Positions 1-8,903 of a DNA stretch of 61,259 bases are shown piece by piece. Origin of the DNA: Desulfomonilaceae bacterium (GTDB lineage: Bacteria; Desulfobacterota; Desulfomonilia; Desulfomonilales; Desulfomonilaceae); assembly GCA_031082285.1 (NCBI GenBank), contig JAVHLK010000018.1:1-61259 (forward strand), given 5' to 3'. Below the pieces are notes generated by a model. The model saw only the letters and a program-made list of their open reading frames with translations. It did no database searches and had not been told where the DNA came from. The position numbers and the translations under genes are program-made. Position 1 is the stretch's first letter. Each line of letters opens with the position of its first letter.

Positions 1-25
1 CCCAAAGCCTCGGGCTCGCAATGAC
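1..25. repeat. Partial dispersed repeat, 'CGCAATGACA' type
   Basis: The window opens with a short stretch ending CTCGCAATGACA. It matches the core of the GAGATTGC/TTGCGAG-type interspersed repeat seen more fully at 27135-27226 and 37267-37294. Only the edge is inside the window, so this is a weak assignment made by similarity to those two. Confidence 0.4.
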
Positions 26-71
26 ACACGTGAAGGTGTCCGCAGTATTCAAGGGGCGACACGATAATTGC

Positions 72-100
72 TTGACAATGTAAGACCGTTGCCTTAATGT
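72..100 (+). promoter_or_regulatory. Sigma-70-type promoter for the RRM protein gene
   Basis: A perfect -35 hexamer TTGACA (72-77) is followed after 17 bases by TAATGT (95-100), which keeps the key first, second and last bases of the -10 box. Transcription would begin near 107 and leave a leader of about 209 bases before the start codon at 316. Seen by eye; not tested. Confidence 0.6.
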
Positions 101-266
101 GTGTAGTAACCTTAACTTGTGTTTCTCCGGTCGACCTCGCGTCAGGGATCTCGGGAGTCATACAAGGATTAAGATCCCGGGACAGAGGCACCGTGCCGAG
201 GACTTCACGCCGTAATACCATCCGGTTCATCCCCGTTCACAAAGAGCCCTTGTTCGTAACCGTAAA

Positions 267-299
267 CGCACTCCTCCCACATGTGGAGTGTGCCTTTTT
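267..299 (+). terminator. Terminator-like hairpin in the RRM gene leader
   Basis: CACTCC (269-274) pairs perfectly with GGAGTG (285-290), extended by one wobble and one further pair, and is followed by five T residues at 295-299. It sits directly upstream of the ribosome binding site AAGGAG (303-308). A terminator between promoter and gene suggests attenuation or read-through control; it could instead end an upstream transcript. Confidence 0.55.
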
Positions 300-315
300 C
301 TTAAGGAGCTACAGA

Positions 316-615
316 ATGAGTATCAACATTTATGTCGGAAACCTGTCCTTCGATTCTACGGAAGGCGAACTGCAGACTCTCTTTGAAGCATACGGGGCAG
401 TAGATTCCGCCAAGATCATCGTCGACCAATTTACGAACCGTTCCCGAGGCTTCGGGTTCATCGAGATGCAGAATCGGGAAGAAGGTCTCAAGGCGATCCA
501 GGAACTGGACTCCAAAGATCTCGGAGGACGAGCCCTGAAAGTGAACGAGGCTCGTCCCAAGACGAATTCCGGAGGCGGCGGGGGGCGACGAGAGTCGAGA
601 GGGTCTCGCTGGTAA
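316..615 (+). CDS. RRM-type RNA-binding protein
   Basis: Single-domain RNA recognition motif protein of 99 residues, of the glycine-tailed group found in cyanobacteria and deltaproteobacteria. RNP2 is IYVGNL at residues 4-9 and RNP1 is RGFGFIEM near residues 41-48, both with the aromatic residues that stack on RNA bases. The C-terminus is a short Gly/Arg-rich tail (residues 80-99). The ATG at 316 was chosen because AAGGAG lies 7 bases upstream; the frame is open further upstream, but that sequence holds the promoter and leader hairpin. Family members bind single-stranded RNA and some are cold-inducible; the role here is inferred. A long leader and a terminator-like hairpin precede it, and a strong hairpin follows, so it is probably monocistronic. 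Confidence 0.93.
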   Translation: MSINIYVGNLSFDSTEGELQTLFEAYGAVDSAKIIVDQFTNRSRGFGFIEMQNREEGLKAIQELDSKDLGGRALKVNEARPKTNSGGGGGRRESRGSRW

Positions 616-642
616 ACCGTTCATGGTGAACCCCTCATGAGA

Positions 643-680
643 ATCGGGTCGGAGTTCGTTTGTACGAGCTCCGACCCGAT
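643..680. terminator. Strong hairpin after the RRM gene
   Basis: ATCGGGTCGGAG (643-654) is a perfect 12-base inverted repeat with CTCCGACCCGAT (669-680) around a 14-base loop. No T-run follows on the plus strand, so it may be a transcript-end or stability hairpin rather than a classic intrinsic terminator. Confidence 0.55.
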
Positions 681-785
681 CGCCTACGCGCATTTGCTTA
701 TACCGCAATTCCCCCCTGCTTGAATCTCGTTGACAGCCCTTTGTTCCTCATGATATGCGTGCATCCTCCTCTGGAGGAGGACACC

Positions 786-1595
786 ATGAAATCGACGAGA
801 TCCGTCCGGAAGCCGTATATCCCGATTGACAATAATGCACATCGTTTGAAGTTCGCACATTTCGCCACTCTGGCTCAGGCGATTCTACGTGAGGATTCAT
901 GCGGGATGACACCCTTACGGATTCTGGACATCGGTTGCGGACCCGGTAATCTTGCGTTGTTTTGCAAAGTGCCCTCGGGTTGCAGACTCTTCGGTGTGGA
1001 TCTGTGGCCCAACCAGCTCCGGCAGGCTGCAGCAAGAGAGGCCTATGAAGCGCTGTTCCAGGTTAATCTTGTCGACGGCCTTCCGTTTGTGAGTGAGTCG
1101 TTTGACGTGATCGTGTGCAATGAAGTCCTCATGTATCTTCCCAATGGTGGAGAAATGCTCTCGGAGCTGTATCGGGTGACGGCTCCGGAGGGGAAATTAT
1201 TAGTCTACAATCCCATCAGTTGGCTTCCTCGGCCGCGTTCGCTTGTCAAGAGACTCACGAGAAAAATTTACAGAGAAAAGAATACCATCGCTTTAGACTT
1301 TCAGTCCGATTGGAAAGGCTCTGAAAGACCGTGCAGGATTACGTACTATTCCTTCCAATCGCTGATCGAACAAATTCGCTCGGTGAACTTCCACGTTACG
1401 GGCATTGCGGGTTTTCGCCTCTTCCGGAACAGAATTCGTCTCATGACGCGCCTTGAGGATTTCTCCTGGTATAGGCGGACCGTTCTCTTCCTCACCGAAC
1501 GCTACCCTCGTCTGGCATCCGACCTCCTCGTCCTCGCGCGCAAGAAATCAGCCGACCAAGACAAGGTGATGTGTTTGGACAAGGCGGCGGCCTGA
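786..1595 (+). CDS. Class I SAM-dependent methyltransferase
   Basis: A 269-residue Rossmann-fold methyltransferase (Methyltransf_11/25 type). The SAM-binding motif I is ILDIGCGPGN near residues 42-51, followed by an acidic motif at GVDLWP and the motif-IV-like FDVIVCNEVLMYLP. These fix the enzyme class but not the substrate; the C-terminal third (about residues 150-269) has no recognisable signature. The ATG at 786 follows GGAGGAGG by 5 bases. It could modify a lipid, quinone, small molecule or sugar. The next gene, cobJ, is convergent and the preceding one ends in a strong hairpin, so the neighbourhood gives no operon clue. Confidence 0.8.
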   Translation: MKSTRSVRKPYIPIDNNAHRLKFAHFATLAQAILREDSCGMTPLRILDIGCGPGNLALFCKVPSGCRLFGVDLWPNQLRQAAAREAYEALFQVNLVDGLPFVSESFDVIVCNEVLMYLPNGGEMLSELYRVTAPEGKLLVYNPISWLPRPRSLVKRLTRKIYREKNTIALDFQSDWKGSERPCRITYYSFQSLIEQIRSVNFHVTGIAGFRLFRNRIRLMTRLEDFSWYRRTVLFLTERYPRLASDLLVLARKKSADQDKVMCLDKAAA

Positions 1596-1734
1596 CGGGG
1601 CCGACTTAGAGTCTGTCTCGAAACGGATGTTGCATCTTTCCGGCTTGCCGGCCCGGCCTTGAAAGACCGGTCGACTCTCATACCGGCCCTCCGGGAGGTG
1701 CACGATCGTTCGCAGACCGACGAAGTTGTAAGGA

Positions 1735-2529
1735 TTATTGGGTGACAGACACCCGGTAACCGCGTGGGGTTACGAAGAAACCTCGGACGATCCGCGACGA
1801 GCGATTCCCAATCAGGACAATACTCCTCATATTGATGTCGAGGTGCAGGAAGTTGTCCAATGTGGCAATGGTGATGCGCTCGTCCGGCGTGCCCACCGCG
1901 GTTCCGATTCCAACCGGGGTCCCGCCGTTCCGGTACTTGAGGAAGATCTTGGCTGCTTCCTCCAATTGATTTGTGCGTTTCTTGCTGCGCGGATTGTAGA
2001 GAGCCACGACCAGATCCGCCGAGGCCACGGCGTCGAGCCGCTGCCGAATGGTCTCCCACGGCACGAGCAGGTCGCTGAGACTGATGCACGCGAAATCGAG
2101 CATCAATGGCGCGCCCAGCTTTGCAGCCGCAGCCCCTGCTGCGGTTATGCCGGGAACGATCTCGATGGGCACGGCATCTCCGTCGACCTCGGCCATTTCC
2201 ACGGCCAGGCCGGCCATACCGTAGATCCCCGCGTCCCCGGAAGAAATTAGTGCAACGATTCGTCCTTGTCGGGCTTTCTCTATCGCGGCACGGCACCGTT
2301 CCCGTTCTTTGGTCATCCCCGAAGAGATCAGTTCCTTGCCGCCGGTCAAGTCCGTGATGAGACTCAGGTACCGTGTGTATCCCACCACGACCTCGCTTTC
2401 GGCGACGGCTTGCTCCGCGCGGTGGGTACGATCCAAGGGGCCGCCCGGCCCGATTCCAACGACGAACAGTTTACCGCCGCGCTTTGTGGAGTCTTGCCCT
2501 TCTCCCTCGGGGCGTGGATTGTCCTTCAA
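1735..2529 (-). CDS. cobJ: Precorrin-3B C17-methyltransferase (CobJ/CbiH)
   Basis: Tetrapyrrole methylase family protein of about 264 residues. It carries the family N-terminal motif VVGIGPGG, the central GYTRYL segment, the SSGDAGIYGMAG loop and VPGITAAGAAAAKLGAP, which match CobJ/CbiH (ring-contraction C17 methyltransferase) better than CobI, CobM or CobF. It transfers a methyl group from SAM to the corrin precursor in the cytoplasm. It is the last gene of a cobT, cobD-cobQ, cobJ run on this strand, about 160 bases after the fusion gene. No ATG is available. I placed the start at a TTG (2529) with GAGG 6-7 bases upstream; the frame is open up to a TTG at 2577. Because CbiH/CobJ acts in the early shared part of the pathway, the other corrin-ring genes must lie elsewhere. 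Confidence 0.9.
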   Translation of the reverse strand: MKDNPRPEGEGQDSTKRGGKLFVVGIGPGGPLDRTHRAEQAVAESEVVVGYTRYLSLITDLTGGKELISSGMTKERERCRAAIEKARQGRIVALISSGDAGIYGMAGLAVEMAEVDGDAVPIEIVPGITAAGAAAAKLGAPLMLDFACISLSDLLVPWETIRQRLDAVASADLVVALYNPRSKKRTNQLEEAAKIFLKYRNGGTPVGIGTAVGTPDERITIATLDNFLHLDINMRSIVLIGNRSSRIVRGFFVTPRGYRVSVTQ

Positions 2530-2692
2530 TGATTCCTCGCTTTCAAGCTCCAGGTCAAAATTCCTCCCTGAGAGCAAGAAGGGATTTTCAGACCGAACGT
2601 CTGTATCCGTCGGGGTTCCCGTTCTCCGCGTCTTGCGCGTTCATTCCCCGAATCCGAGGCGCCCTTCCCTAGTCCGGGCTCCCGCGCACGAA

Positions 2693-5263
2693 TCACAAGC
2701 CCATGATCTTGTAGATCAGGCCCATGTCCAGGCTGTTCCGAACGGCATCGGCCAATCGGTCGAAGGCAGGCTCTAAGTTGTATCTTGCAACGATCCGTCC
2801 CTTTTCGGGCAACCCGCGGCGGGAGCGCAGTCGGTCGATGAACCAGCGCCTGAATTCATCCGAATCGAATATGCCATGGATGTACGTGCCCCAGAGCCTG
2901 CCGTCCGGCGATTTCACGCCGATGGATCTTCCGCTTTCATGTTCCAGGAGCGGAGCAAGACCCATCGATTCGGTCTGTCCATGATGGATTTCGTAGCCTC
3001 TCACCGTCAGGCCGGATTCCAGATGCGTTGCGCTCACCAAAGTGAGTGTTTTTTCCAGTTCCAGAACCGTCGTCATCGGCAAGAAGTCCAGACCCGGGAG
3101 GGTCTTGCCGTCGGACTCCAGCCCGTGCGGATCGGCGATGCGCGAGCCGATCATCTGAAATCCCCCGCAAATCCCCACCAGCTCGGTGCCGCGAACTTGG
3201 GTCAATTCCCCTATCTTCGCTTCCAGGCCATGGTTCCGAAGGTGTTCCAGATCGCCGATGACGTTCTTGCTTCCGGGAATAATTATCGCGTCCGGGTTAT
3301 CCAGATCCTCCGCGCGTCGAACTTTTTTCAGCCGGACATCCGGCTCGATTAGGAACGCATCGAAATCCGTGAAATTAGAGATGTGGGGAAGATCCACCAC
3401 CGCAATCTCAACGCACTCCTCCGACCGCGTGGGATTCTTGAACAGCCCTTCCTTGAAACTCACCGAGTCTTCTTCCGGAAGTCCCAGATCATGGAAATAG
3501 GGTACCACTCCCAGTACCGGTCGCCCCGTGTGACGTCGAACATATTCGTGAGCATCGTGCAGCAGATCCTGGTTACCCCGGAAACGGTTCACCACGAATC
3601 CCGCCACGAGGGACCGCTCCCATTCCGCGAGCACTTCCATGGTGCCCACGAACGACGCGAACACGCCGCCACGGTCAATATCACCCACCAGCAGCACCCG
3701 CGCCTTTGCATACTTGGCCATGTGCATATTCACGATGTCATGGTGCTTCAGGTTCACTTCCGCGGGGCTGCCTGCGCCTTCGAGCACGATCGCATCGTGC
3801 TCCGCGGCCAGTGAATCGTAGGCGCGCCCCACCGTATCGACCACGGTCGACTTGTACTTCACATAATCAAATACGTCCATGTTTGCCACGGGCTTGCCCA
3901 TGACAATCACCTGACTTCCCGTATCACTGTTGGGCTTGAGCAGCACGGGGTTCATGCGCACGTCCGGGTCCAACCGGCAAGCCTGCGCCTGCACAACCTG
4001 AGCCCGCCCCATTTCGCCGCCGTCCCGGGTGACAAAGGAATTCAAGGACATGTTCTGCGCCTTGAACGGCGCAACCCGATACCCGTCCTGAAGGAGAATA
4101 CGGCACAGCGCAGCGGTCATAACACTCTTGCCCGCATTGGAGCTCGTGCCCTGAAACATCAACGCCGGCGTGGAACGTTTCACGGTCCCTCTTCGCTCGA
4201 CACCCAACGCTCGCCTCAGGGATTCGCAAAACCGCATATTCTCGTTCCGTGTCCTCACCGCCATGCGGAAAAAGCGATCGTCCAGCCCCTGGAAGTTCTC
4301 GCACAATCGGATCGCTATCCCGTCCCGAAGCATCTTTTCCGCCGTCGTCCGCGCGGAGACCCCCGTGCGGTCGATACGGACAAGAAGAAAGTTCGCCCTG
4401 CCGGGGTACACGGTCAACCCGCCAATGGACTCGAGATCCTCCGTCAGTCGTTCACGTTGCCGAGCAACGTATTGACGGCTTCGTTCCACGTACTCCGAAT
4501 CTCCCAAAGCGGCCTCTCCCACGGCTTGAGCTATGCCGTTGACCGACCAGTACGGCTGGATCCTCCGAACGGCCGTCACCACATCCGGTTCCGCAACCGC
4601 GCAGCCAAGTCGAAGACCGGGAATGGCGAAAATCTTGGTCAACGACAAGAGTACCGCGACATTGCATGGTCGATTGTCCGTGAGGCCGTCAAGATCCGAG
4701 ACGAAATCGCGAAACGCTTCATCAACCACGAAAAAGGACGAAGGGTTGTCCAAGGCTGTTTGCCTCAATTCGTTCGCATCGAAAACCAGGCCCGTCGGAT
4801 TGTTGGGCCGACACAAGAAGACCAGGTCGCCCCCGCTCAGTCCGGCACGAAGACGCTTGAAATCGAGCTCGAATCCCGCGCTCTCCTGAAGCGCCACGGT
4901 GTGTACGGCCAATCCCGCAGAATCCGCGTACGATTGATAGTCCGAGTATGTAGGGACGGGAACAAGGACGCGGGATACATTCAAGGCACGAGGGAGGAGG
5001 TGAATAATCTCCGTGGAACCGTTTCCCACCAGTACCTGTTCCTTCGGCACGCGGTACCGCCGACTTGCCGCCGCGGTAAGCTTGGACGCATCGGGGTCCG
5101 GATAGTGCACGAGAGAACCCAACGCGGAACTCACCACGGGTCTCAACCAATCGGGCGGACCCAGCGGATTTATGTTGGCCGAGAAATCGAGTATCTCTTC
5201 CTCAGGAAGCCCTGCAATTCCTGAAAGATAGGCCAGATTCCCACCGTGTGCAAAATCTCTCAT
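2693..5263 (-). CDS. cobQ: CobD-CobQ fusion: threonine-phosphate decarboxylase + cobyric acid synthase
   Basis: An 856-residue two-domain protein. Residues 1 to about 360 are a PLP-dependent class I/II aminotransferase fold of the CobD/CobC type, with [11 protein letters not shown] near the start, CRPNNPTG, and the Schiff-base lysine (about K210) in [14 protein letters not shown]; this makes (R)-1-amino-2-propanol O-2-phosphate. Residues from about 365 are CobQ/CbiP: the P-loop [25 protein letters not shown], then a type 1 glutamine amidotransferase domain with the nucleophile Cys in [10 protein letters not shown] and the His in TYIHGIFD; this amidates the corrin side chains. The ATG at 5263 has GGAG 9 bases upstream; the frame is open to 5326. 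The two activities feed the same attachment step (CobD product onto CobQ product), so a fusion makes pathway sense. It is preceded by a leader with an intrinsic terminator. Confidence 0.93.
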   Translation of the reverse strand: MRDFAHGGNLAYLSGIAGLPEEEILDFSANINPLGPPDWLRPVVSSALGSLVHYPDPDASKLTAAASRRYRVPKEQVLVGNGSTEIIHLLPRALNVSRVLVPVPTYSDYQSYADSAGLAVHTVALQESAGFELDFKRLRAGLSGGDLVFLCRPNNPTGLVFDANELRQTALDNPSSFFVVDEAFRDFVSDLDGLTDNRPCNVAVLLSLTKIFAIPGLRLGCAVAEPDVVTAVRRIQPYWSVNGIAQAVGEAALGDSEYVERSRQYVARQRERLTEDLESIGGLTVYPGRANFLLVRIDRTGVSARTTAEKMLRDGIAIRLCENFQGLDDRFFRMAVRTRNENMRFCESLRRALGVERRGTVKRSTPALMFQGTSSNAGKSVMTAALCRILLQDGYRVAPFKAQNMSLNSFVTRDGGEMGRAQVVQAQACRLDPDVRMNPVLLKPNSDTGSQVIVMGKPVANMDVFDYVKYKSTVVDTVGRAYDSLAAEHDAIVLEGAGSPAEVNLKHHDIVNMHMAKYAKARVLLVGDIDRGGVFASFVGTMEVLAEWERSLVAGFVVNRFRGNQDLLHDAHEYVRRHTGRPVLGVVPYFHDLGLPEEDSVSFKEGLFKNPTRSEECVEIAVVDLPHISNFTDFDAFLIEPDVRLKKVRRAEDLDNPDAIIIPGSKNVIGDLEHLRNHGLEAKIGELTQVRGTELVGICGGFQMIGSRIADPHGLESDGKTLPGLDFLPMTTVLELEKTLTLVSATHLESGLTVRGYEIHHGQTESMGLAPLLEHESGRSIGVKSPDGRLWGTYIHGIFDSDEFRRWFIDRLRSRRGLPEKGRIVARYNLEPAFDRLADAVRNSLDMGLIYKIMGL

Positions 5264-5596
5264 GGTGCGTGTCTCCAACCCCGGCTCAATGACCGTGGTC
5301 CTGGTCGAGTTTCCCGTCGAGCACATACCGGTGACGTATTCTCAAAAGGGCTCGGTGGGGACGCCGGGACCCTACCGAGCATTCGCGGAGAAGAAACCGG
5401 CACGGAGGCCCGGGCTTCGGAGAACACCGGAAAGGGCCGCCCACCTTCGTGGGACTCCCGCGTTATGCACCGCATGCCCGTCACCTTCTGCGCCTGAGTG
5501 CGGGCCTCCGCCTCATATTGCCTCATCGTGGCTGAAAATGCGTCACCGCATTTGCGCGGCAGTGCTCTCGGTCTCGCATCAACTCCAAGTGTACCG
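5264..5596 (-). promoter_or_regulatory. 333-base untranslated leader ahead of the cobD-cobQ fusion
   Basis: Between the cobT stop and the fusion start lies a GC-rich, structured stretch with several short stems, for example CCCAC/GTGGG around a four-base loop (5440-5453, read on the minus strand). It ends in an intrinsic terminator (5344-5380) about 80 bases before the start codon. The arrangement of folded leader plus terminator is that of a transcriptional riboswitch or attenuator. I could not match it to the canonical cobalamin aptamer: the conserved GCCACTG and a full B12 box are missing. Confidence 0.4.
5344..5380 (-). terminator. Intrinsic terminator in the cobD-cobQ leader
   Basis: On the minus strand GCTCGGT (5380-5374) pairs with ACCGAGC (5356-5350), with a further GGG/CCC inside after one mismatch, and is followed by CCTTTT. 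Its place inside the leader, before the fusion gene, points to regulated termination. Confidence 0.6.
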
Positions 5597-6661
5597 CTAT
5601 TCCTCCGCTTTGGAAACCGCGGCCTCCTCGAACGTTGCCACTTGCGTCAGAATCCGCACGGCCCCGTCCACGAGAGGCATGGCAGCCGCCGCGCCGGTTC
5701 CTTCGCCCAACCTGAGATCGAGATCGAGGAGCGGCCGCTTGCCGATGAACTCCAGCGCGGCCTTGTGGCCTTGCTCCACACTCATGTGAGCGGCAATCAT
5801 GTAGTCTGCGGTCACGGGAGCCAAACCGTACGCGATCATTGCTCCCGCGGTTGAGATGAGACCGTCTATCAGGATCGGTTTCCGCATGGAAGCCGCGCCG
5901 ACGATCAACCCGGCTATACCGCCGATCTCGAATCCGCCGACCTTTGCCAAGACATCCAAGGCATCGCCCGGGTCGGGTTTGTTCGTCTGCAAGATCTTCT
6001 CGATGACGCGGATCTTGTGTCTGAACTGCTCCTCGTCTATTCCGGTCCCGCGGCCCGTCACATCCGCCGGGGCTGCGCCGGTAAACGCCGCAATGATGGC
6101 GCTGCTCGGGGTGGTGTTTCCTATTCCCATGTCCCCCGTGCCCAGAAGGTCGTATGATCCTCCGAGTTCAACAGCGATCCGGATGCCCGTTTCAACGGCC
6201 CGAACCGCGTCGGTACGAGTCATGGCAGGGCCCGCGGCGATGTTTGCGGTGCCGGGTCCTATAGCTCGCGACAGGAAGCGATCCGAGTCCTTCGCGGGGC
6301 TTAGGTCTCCGGCGACGCCCATGTCGACAACGAAGACCTCGGCATTGGTCAGCTGCACAAGAGCGTTGATGCCCGCGCCGCCGTTGAGGATGTTCAAGAC
6401 CATCTGGACCGTGACTTCCTGGGGATACTTGGTGACACCCTCGGCAACCACTCCGTGGTCGCCGGCCATCACGACGATCGCCTTTCTTTCGGTCCGCGGC
6501 GACATCGACCCGGTCATCCCTGCAAGGTCGACCGCAAGGCCCATAAGCCTTCCGAGAGCCCAATGGGGCATGGTCAGTTGATCGAGCCTCTCCTTGGCCT
6601 TTCGGCGATAAGATTCGTCCTGCGGAACGATGCGGTGTACGGTATCTCTCAAGAGATTCAT
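5597..6661 (-). CDS. cobT: Nicotinate-nucleotide:dimethylbenzimidazole phosphoribosyltransferase CobT
   Basis: A 354-residue protein of normal CobT length. Signatures are VVMAGDHGVVAEGVTKYP (about residues 62-79), the glycine-rich GGAGINALV, LLGTGDMGIGNTTPSSA, and near the C-terminus LDLRLGEGTGAA, which holds the catalytic glutamate. It activates the lower-ligand base as its alpha-ribazole phosphate for nucleotide-loop assembly of cobamides, in the cytoplasm. The start at 6661 has AAGGAGG 8 bases upstream. It is the first gene of the minus-strand cobamide run. No base-specificity gene such as bluB or an anaerobic bza operon is seen nearby, so the natural lower ligand cannot be told from this window. 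Confidence 0.96.
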   Translation of the reverse strand: MNLLRDTVHRIVPQDESYRRKAKERLDQLTMPHWALGRLMGLAVDLAGMTGSMSPRTERKAIVVMAGDHGVVAEGVTKYPQEVTVQMVLNILNGGAGINALVQLTNAEVFVVDMGVAGDLSPAKDSDRFLSRAIGPGTANIAAGPAMTRTDAVRAVETGIRIAVELGGSYDLLGTGDMGIGNTTPSSAIIAAFTGAAPADVTGRGTGIDEEQFRHKIRVIEKILQTNKPDPGDALDVLAKVGGFEIGGIAGLIVGAASMRKPILIDGLISTAGAMIAYGLAPVTADYMIAAHMSVEQGHKAALEFIGKRPLLDLDLRLGEGTGAAAAMPLVDGAVRILTQVATFEEAAVSKAEE

Positions 6662-7312
6662 GGAACGTGCCTCCTTGGAATTGGAACCAGTACGGTAAGA
6701 GTGAAAAGTTACGTGAATTCGCGGTTTGGGATTATTCTCCAGAGCAAAGCCCGCTCCGCCGTCTGAGGCCGTTACGCCGCAATGGACACGGGGACGGCCT
6801 CAACCGCGTTGGATCGTCATGGGGGAAGTCTAGAAACAAGAACCGTCGGCAGGGCAAAAGAAATCCCCGGGGGAGACCCGAGGATGCCGTATTCCATCCC
6901 TGTTGCCAAGCTCCCACTCCACGAAGAGCATGACACTCCACTCTCTCTGGGGCCGGTCTTCCGGCTTCCGGTTCCTCCTACTCACCGCCCTTCCCATCTT
7001 TATCGACAGTGGCTTCGCGGCTTTCGTCCCCGGTCACGGCGGCGGGTCCGCAACGGATTCTCACCGTTTTCCCTCTCGCCCCATCCGAGCGATCATGAAT
7101 TGTCGGTCGATTGCCGCTCTTTTCGAGCAGCGGCACGCAGCGTCGTGTTCGGCAAGGCGTTGTTCGGAATCCCGAATCCTCGCGTCACACTTCGCCTTGA
7201 ACCGCACCGTATAGCGTCACACGACGCATGTCAAGATCTAGCCGACATCTACCGAAGTCTAAGCCGCACGTCAGGTCTGCAGCTCCCGCCTCCGGTCGTT
7301 CCCCGTCCAGAG
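6662..7312. other. Intergenic stretch without a recognisable gene
   Basis: About 650 bases between cobT and the downstream end of the sorbosone dehydrogenase-like gene. Open frames here overlap real genes in the wrong frame and show no family motif. No clear aptamer, tRNA or terminator was found; it probably contains the cobT promoter. Confidence 0.5.
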
Positions 7313-8482
7313 CTAATCTCCGTAACCGATCCGATAAATGACCCCCGCCTTGTCATCGGACACGAACAGTGCGCCGTCAGGCATGACCTGCACATCCACG
7401 GGACGGCCCCACGCTTTCCAGTCCTGAAGCCACCCTTCAGCAAAGACTTCGTAGTCCGTCGCTCTGCCGCCTTCAAGTCGAACCATGGTCACCCGGTACC
7501 CGATGGGCACGCTGCGATTCCACGACCCATGCTCTGCAATGAATACCCGCCCCCGGTATTCCGATGGAAACATGTCACCTTGATAAAACCGCATGCCGAG
7601 GGATGCGACATGCGGCCCCAGAGCCGCGGCGCAGGGGACGAATTCGTCGCATGAGACACCTCTGCCGAATTGCGGATCCGGCACGTTATTGCCATAGCAG
7701 TAAGGAAATCCGAAATGGAGTCCCTTCCTGGGAGCATGATTGAGTTCATCCGGCGGCAAATCGTCTCCCAGCCAATCCCGGCCGTTGTCGGTAAACCATA
7801 GTTCGTGCGTCTGCGGATGCCAGTCGAAACCGACGGTGTTGCGGACACCCGATGCGAATACTTCAAGACCGCTCCCGTCAGGGTGCATCCTCATGATGGA
7901 CGCGTAGCGCGGATCTTGCCGAACACATACGTTGCACGGCGCACCGACCGGTACGTACAACATGCCGTCAGGCCCGAATGCCATGAACTTCCAACCGTGA
8001 TGCTCATCTTCGGGAAATTGATCGTTGACCACGACCGGTTTCGGCGGGTCCGTCAATCGGTCGCTTATCTCGTCGAATCGCAGGACGCGGCTGATTTCGG
8101 CCACGTACAACGAACCGTTGCGAAAAGCCACCCCGTTGGGGGACTTCAGACCTTTCGCAATGGTGATGACCTTCCCGCCACGCTCTCCGCCGGGACCGGG
8201 CGTTATTGCGTACACCTTCCCCTGAGCGCGCGTACCCACGTACAAGGTCCCATTGGGCCCGAGCGTCATGGAGCGGGCTCCTTCCACGCCCTCGGCATAC
8301 AATGTGATCTTGAACCCGGGCGGGAGCTTGATCTTGTCCAGGTGAATTCCCGAACCGAGGAGCTGTGGGGCGCAGACACACGAAGCCGAAACGAGGACTA
8401 TGGACAGCACCACAAACGGAGCAACCAAGAAAGCGGAGTCGCTCTTGCGGGAACGCCCCTCTTGAGTACGGCGTGCCGTCAT
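7313..8482 (-). CDS. Exported glucose/sorbosone dehydrogenase-like beta-propeller protein
   Basis: A 389-residue protein of the PQQ-dependent aldose sugar dehydrogenase/L-sorbosone dehydrogenase superfamily (GSDH, six-bladed propeller). Typical blade motifs are LPPGFKITLYAEGVEGARSM, LYVGTRAQGKVYAI, the calcium/PQQ-region string PNGVAFRNGSLYVAE, and HGSWNRSVPIGY near the C-terminus. Residues 15-40 form a hydrophobic export signal after a basic N-terminus, with a Cys at its end (VSASC) that only weakly fits a lipobox, so the product is periplasmic or possibly a lipoprotein. The ATG at 8482 follows GGGAGG. Substrate and cofactor are not determined by sequence. It is divergent from a molybdenum hydroxylase, separated by 421 bases. 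Confidence 0.85.
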   Translation of the reverse strand: MTARRTQEGRSRKSDSAFLVAPFVVLSIVLVSASCVCAPQLLGSGIHLDKIKLPPGFKITLYAEGVEGARSMTLGPNGTLYVGTRAQGKVYAITPGPGGERGGKVITIAKGLKSPNGVAFRNGSLYVAEISRVLRFDEISDRLTDPPKPVVVNDQFPEDEHHGWKFMAFGPDGMLYVPVGAPCNVCVRQDPRYASIMRMHPDGSGLEVFASGVRNTVGFDWHPQTHELWFTDNGRDWLGDDLPPDELNHAPRKGLHFGFPYCYGNNVPDPQFGRGVSCDEFVPCAAALGPHVASLGMRFYQGDMFPSEYRGRVFIAEHGSWNRSVPIGYRVTMVRLEGGRATDYEVFAEGWLQDWKAWGRPVDVQVMPDGALFVSDDKAGVIYRIGYGD

Positions 8483-8903
8483 GATGACCTCCCTGCCGCT
8501 AAAGGGGCCGATTGCATCGGCCCGTCCATCCAATGCCGGCCGTCCGAACCACCCGGGGCCGACGCAACATCCAACTGCACAAGTCTTACCGGTCGGCGCC
8601 TCAGCGATCATAATAACACAACCGATTTCGCGTAAAGAAGCACTCTTCAACACTCCGTGAAAGTGGACGGGGTGCAGTGCCCTCGGCCCGAAAATAAACC
8701 TTATCGGAATTCGATGGCCTCGAGTCGATCCATACGATATCATCTACACAAGACCGATGCGGATGGAGCACGGGGGGTGGGAGACGCATTTCCGATGGAG
8801 AGGCCGGTCAGCCATGACCCGTTAACGGAGACATTGACCGGCAGCACAAAGATGAGTCTGTCGCGGGTCTATTCATTACTACGATGCAAGGGAGGGCCGT
8901 CCG
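8483..8903. other. Divergent intergenic region
   Basis: 421 bases between two divergent oxidoreductase genes; it must contain both promoters. I see a 10-base palindrome CCGTTAACGG at 8819-8828 as a possible operator, but no convincing -35/-10 pair. No gene is evident. Confidence 0.4.

Noticed and set aside
5399-5417. B12-box-like sequence (AAGCCCGGGCC...GTGCC on the minus strand) in the cobD-cobQ leader
   Set aside because: It differs from the conserved box and the essential GCCACTG core is absent, so I did not call a cobalamin riboswitch; the region is listed only as an unassigned leader.
5260-5526. Small open frame across the cobD-cobQ leader and start
   Set aside because: It lacks a ribosome site and overlaps the terminator and the true start; more likely a by-product of the structured leader.
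6782-7654. Plus-strand open frame opposite the sorbosone dehydrogenase-like gene and its flank
   Set aside because: Overlaps a clear gene on the other strand and has no motif.
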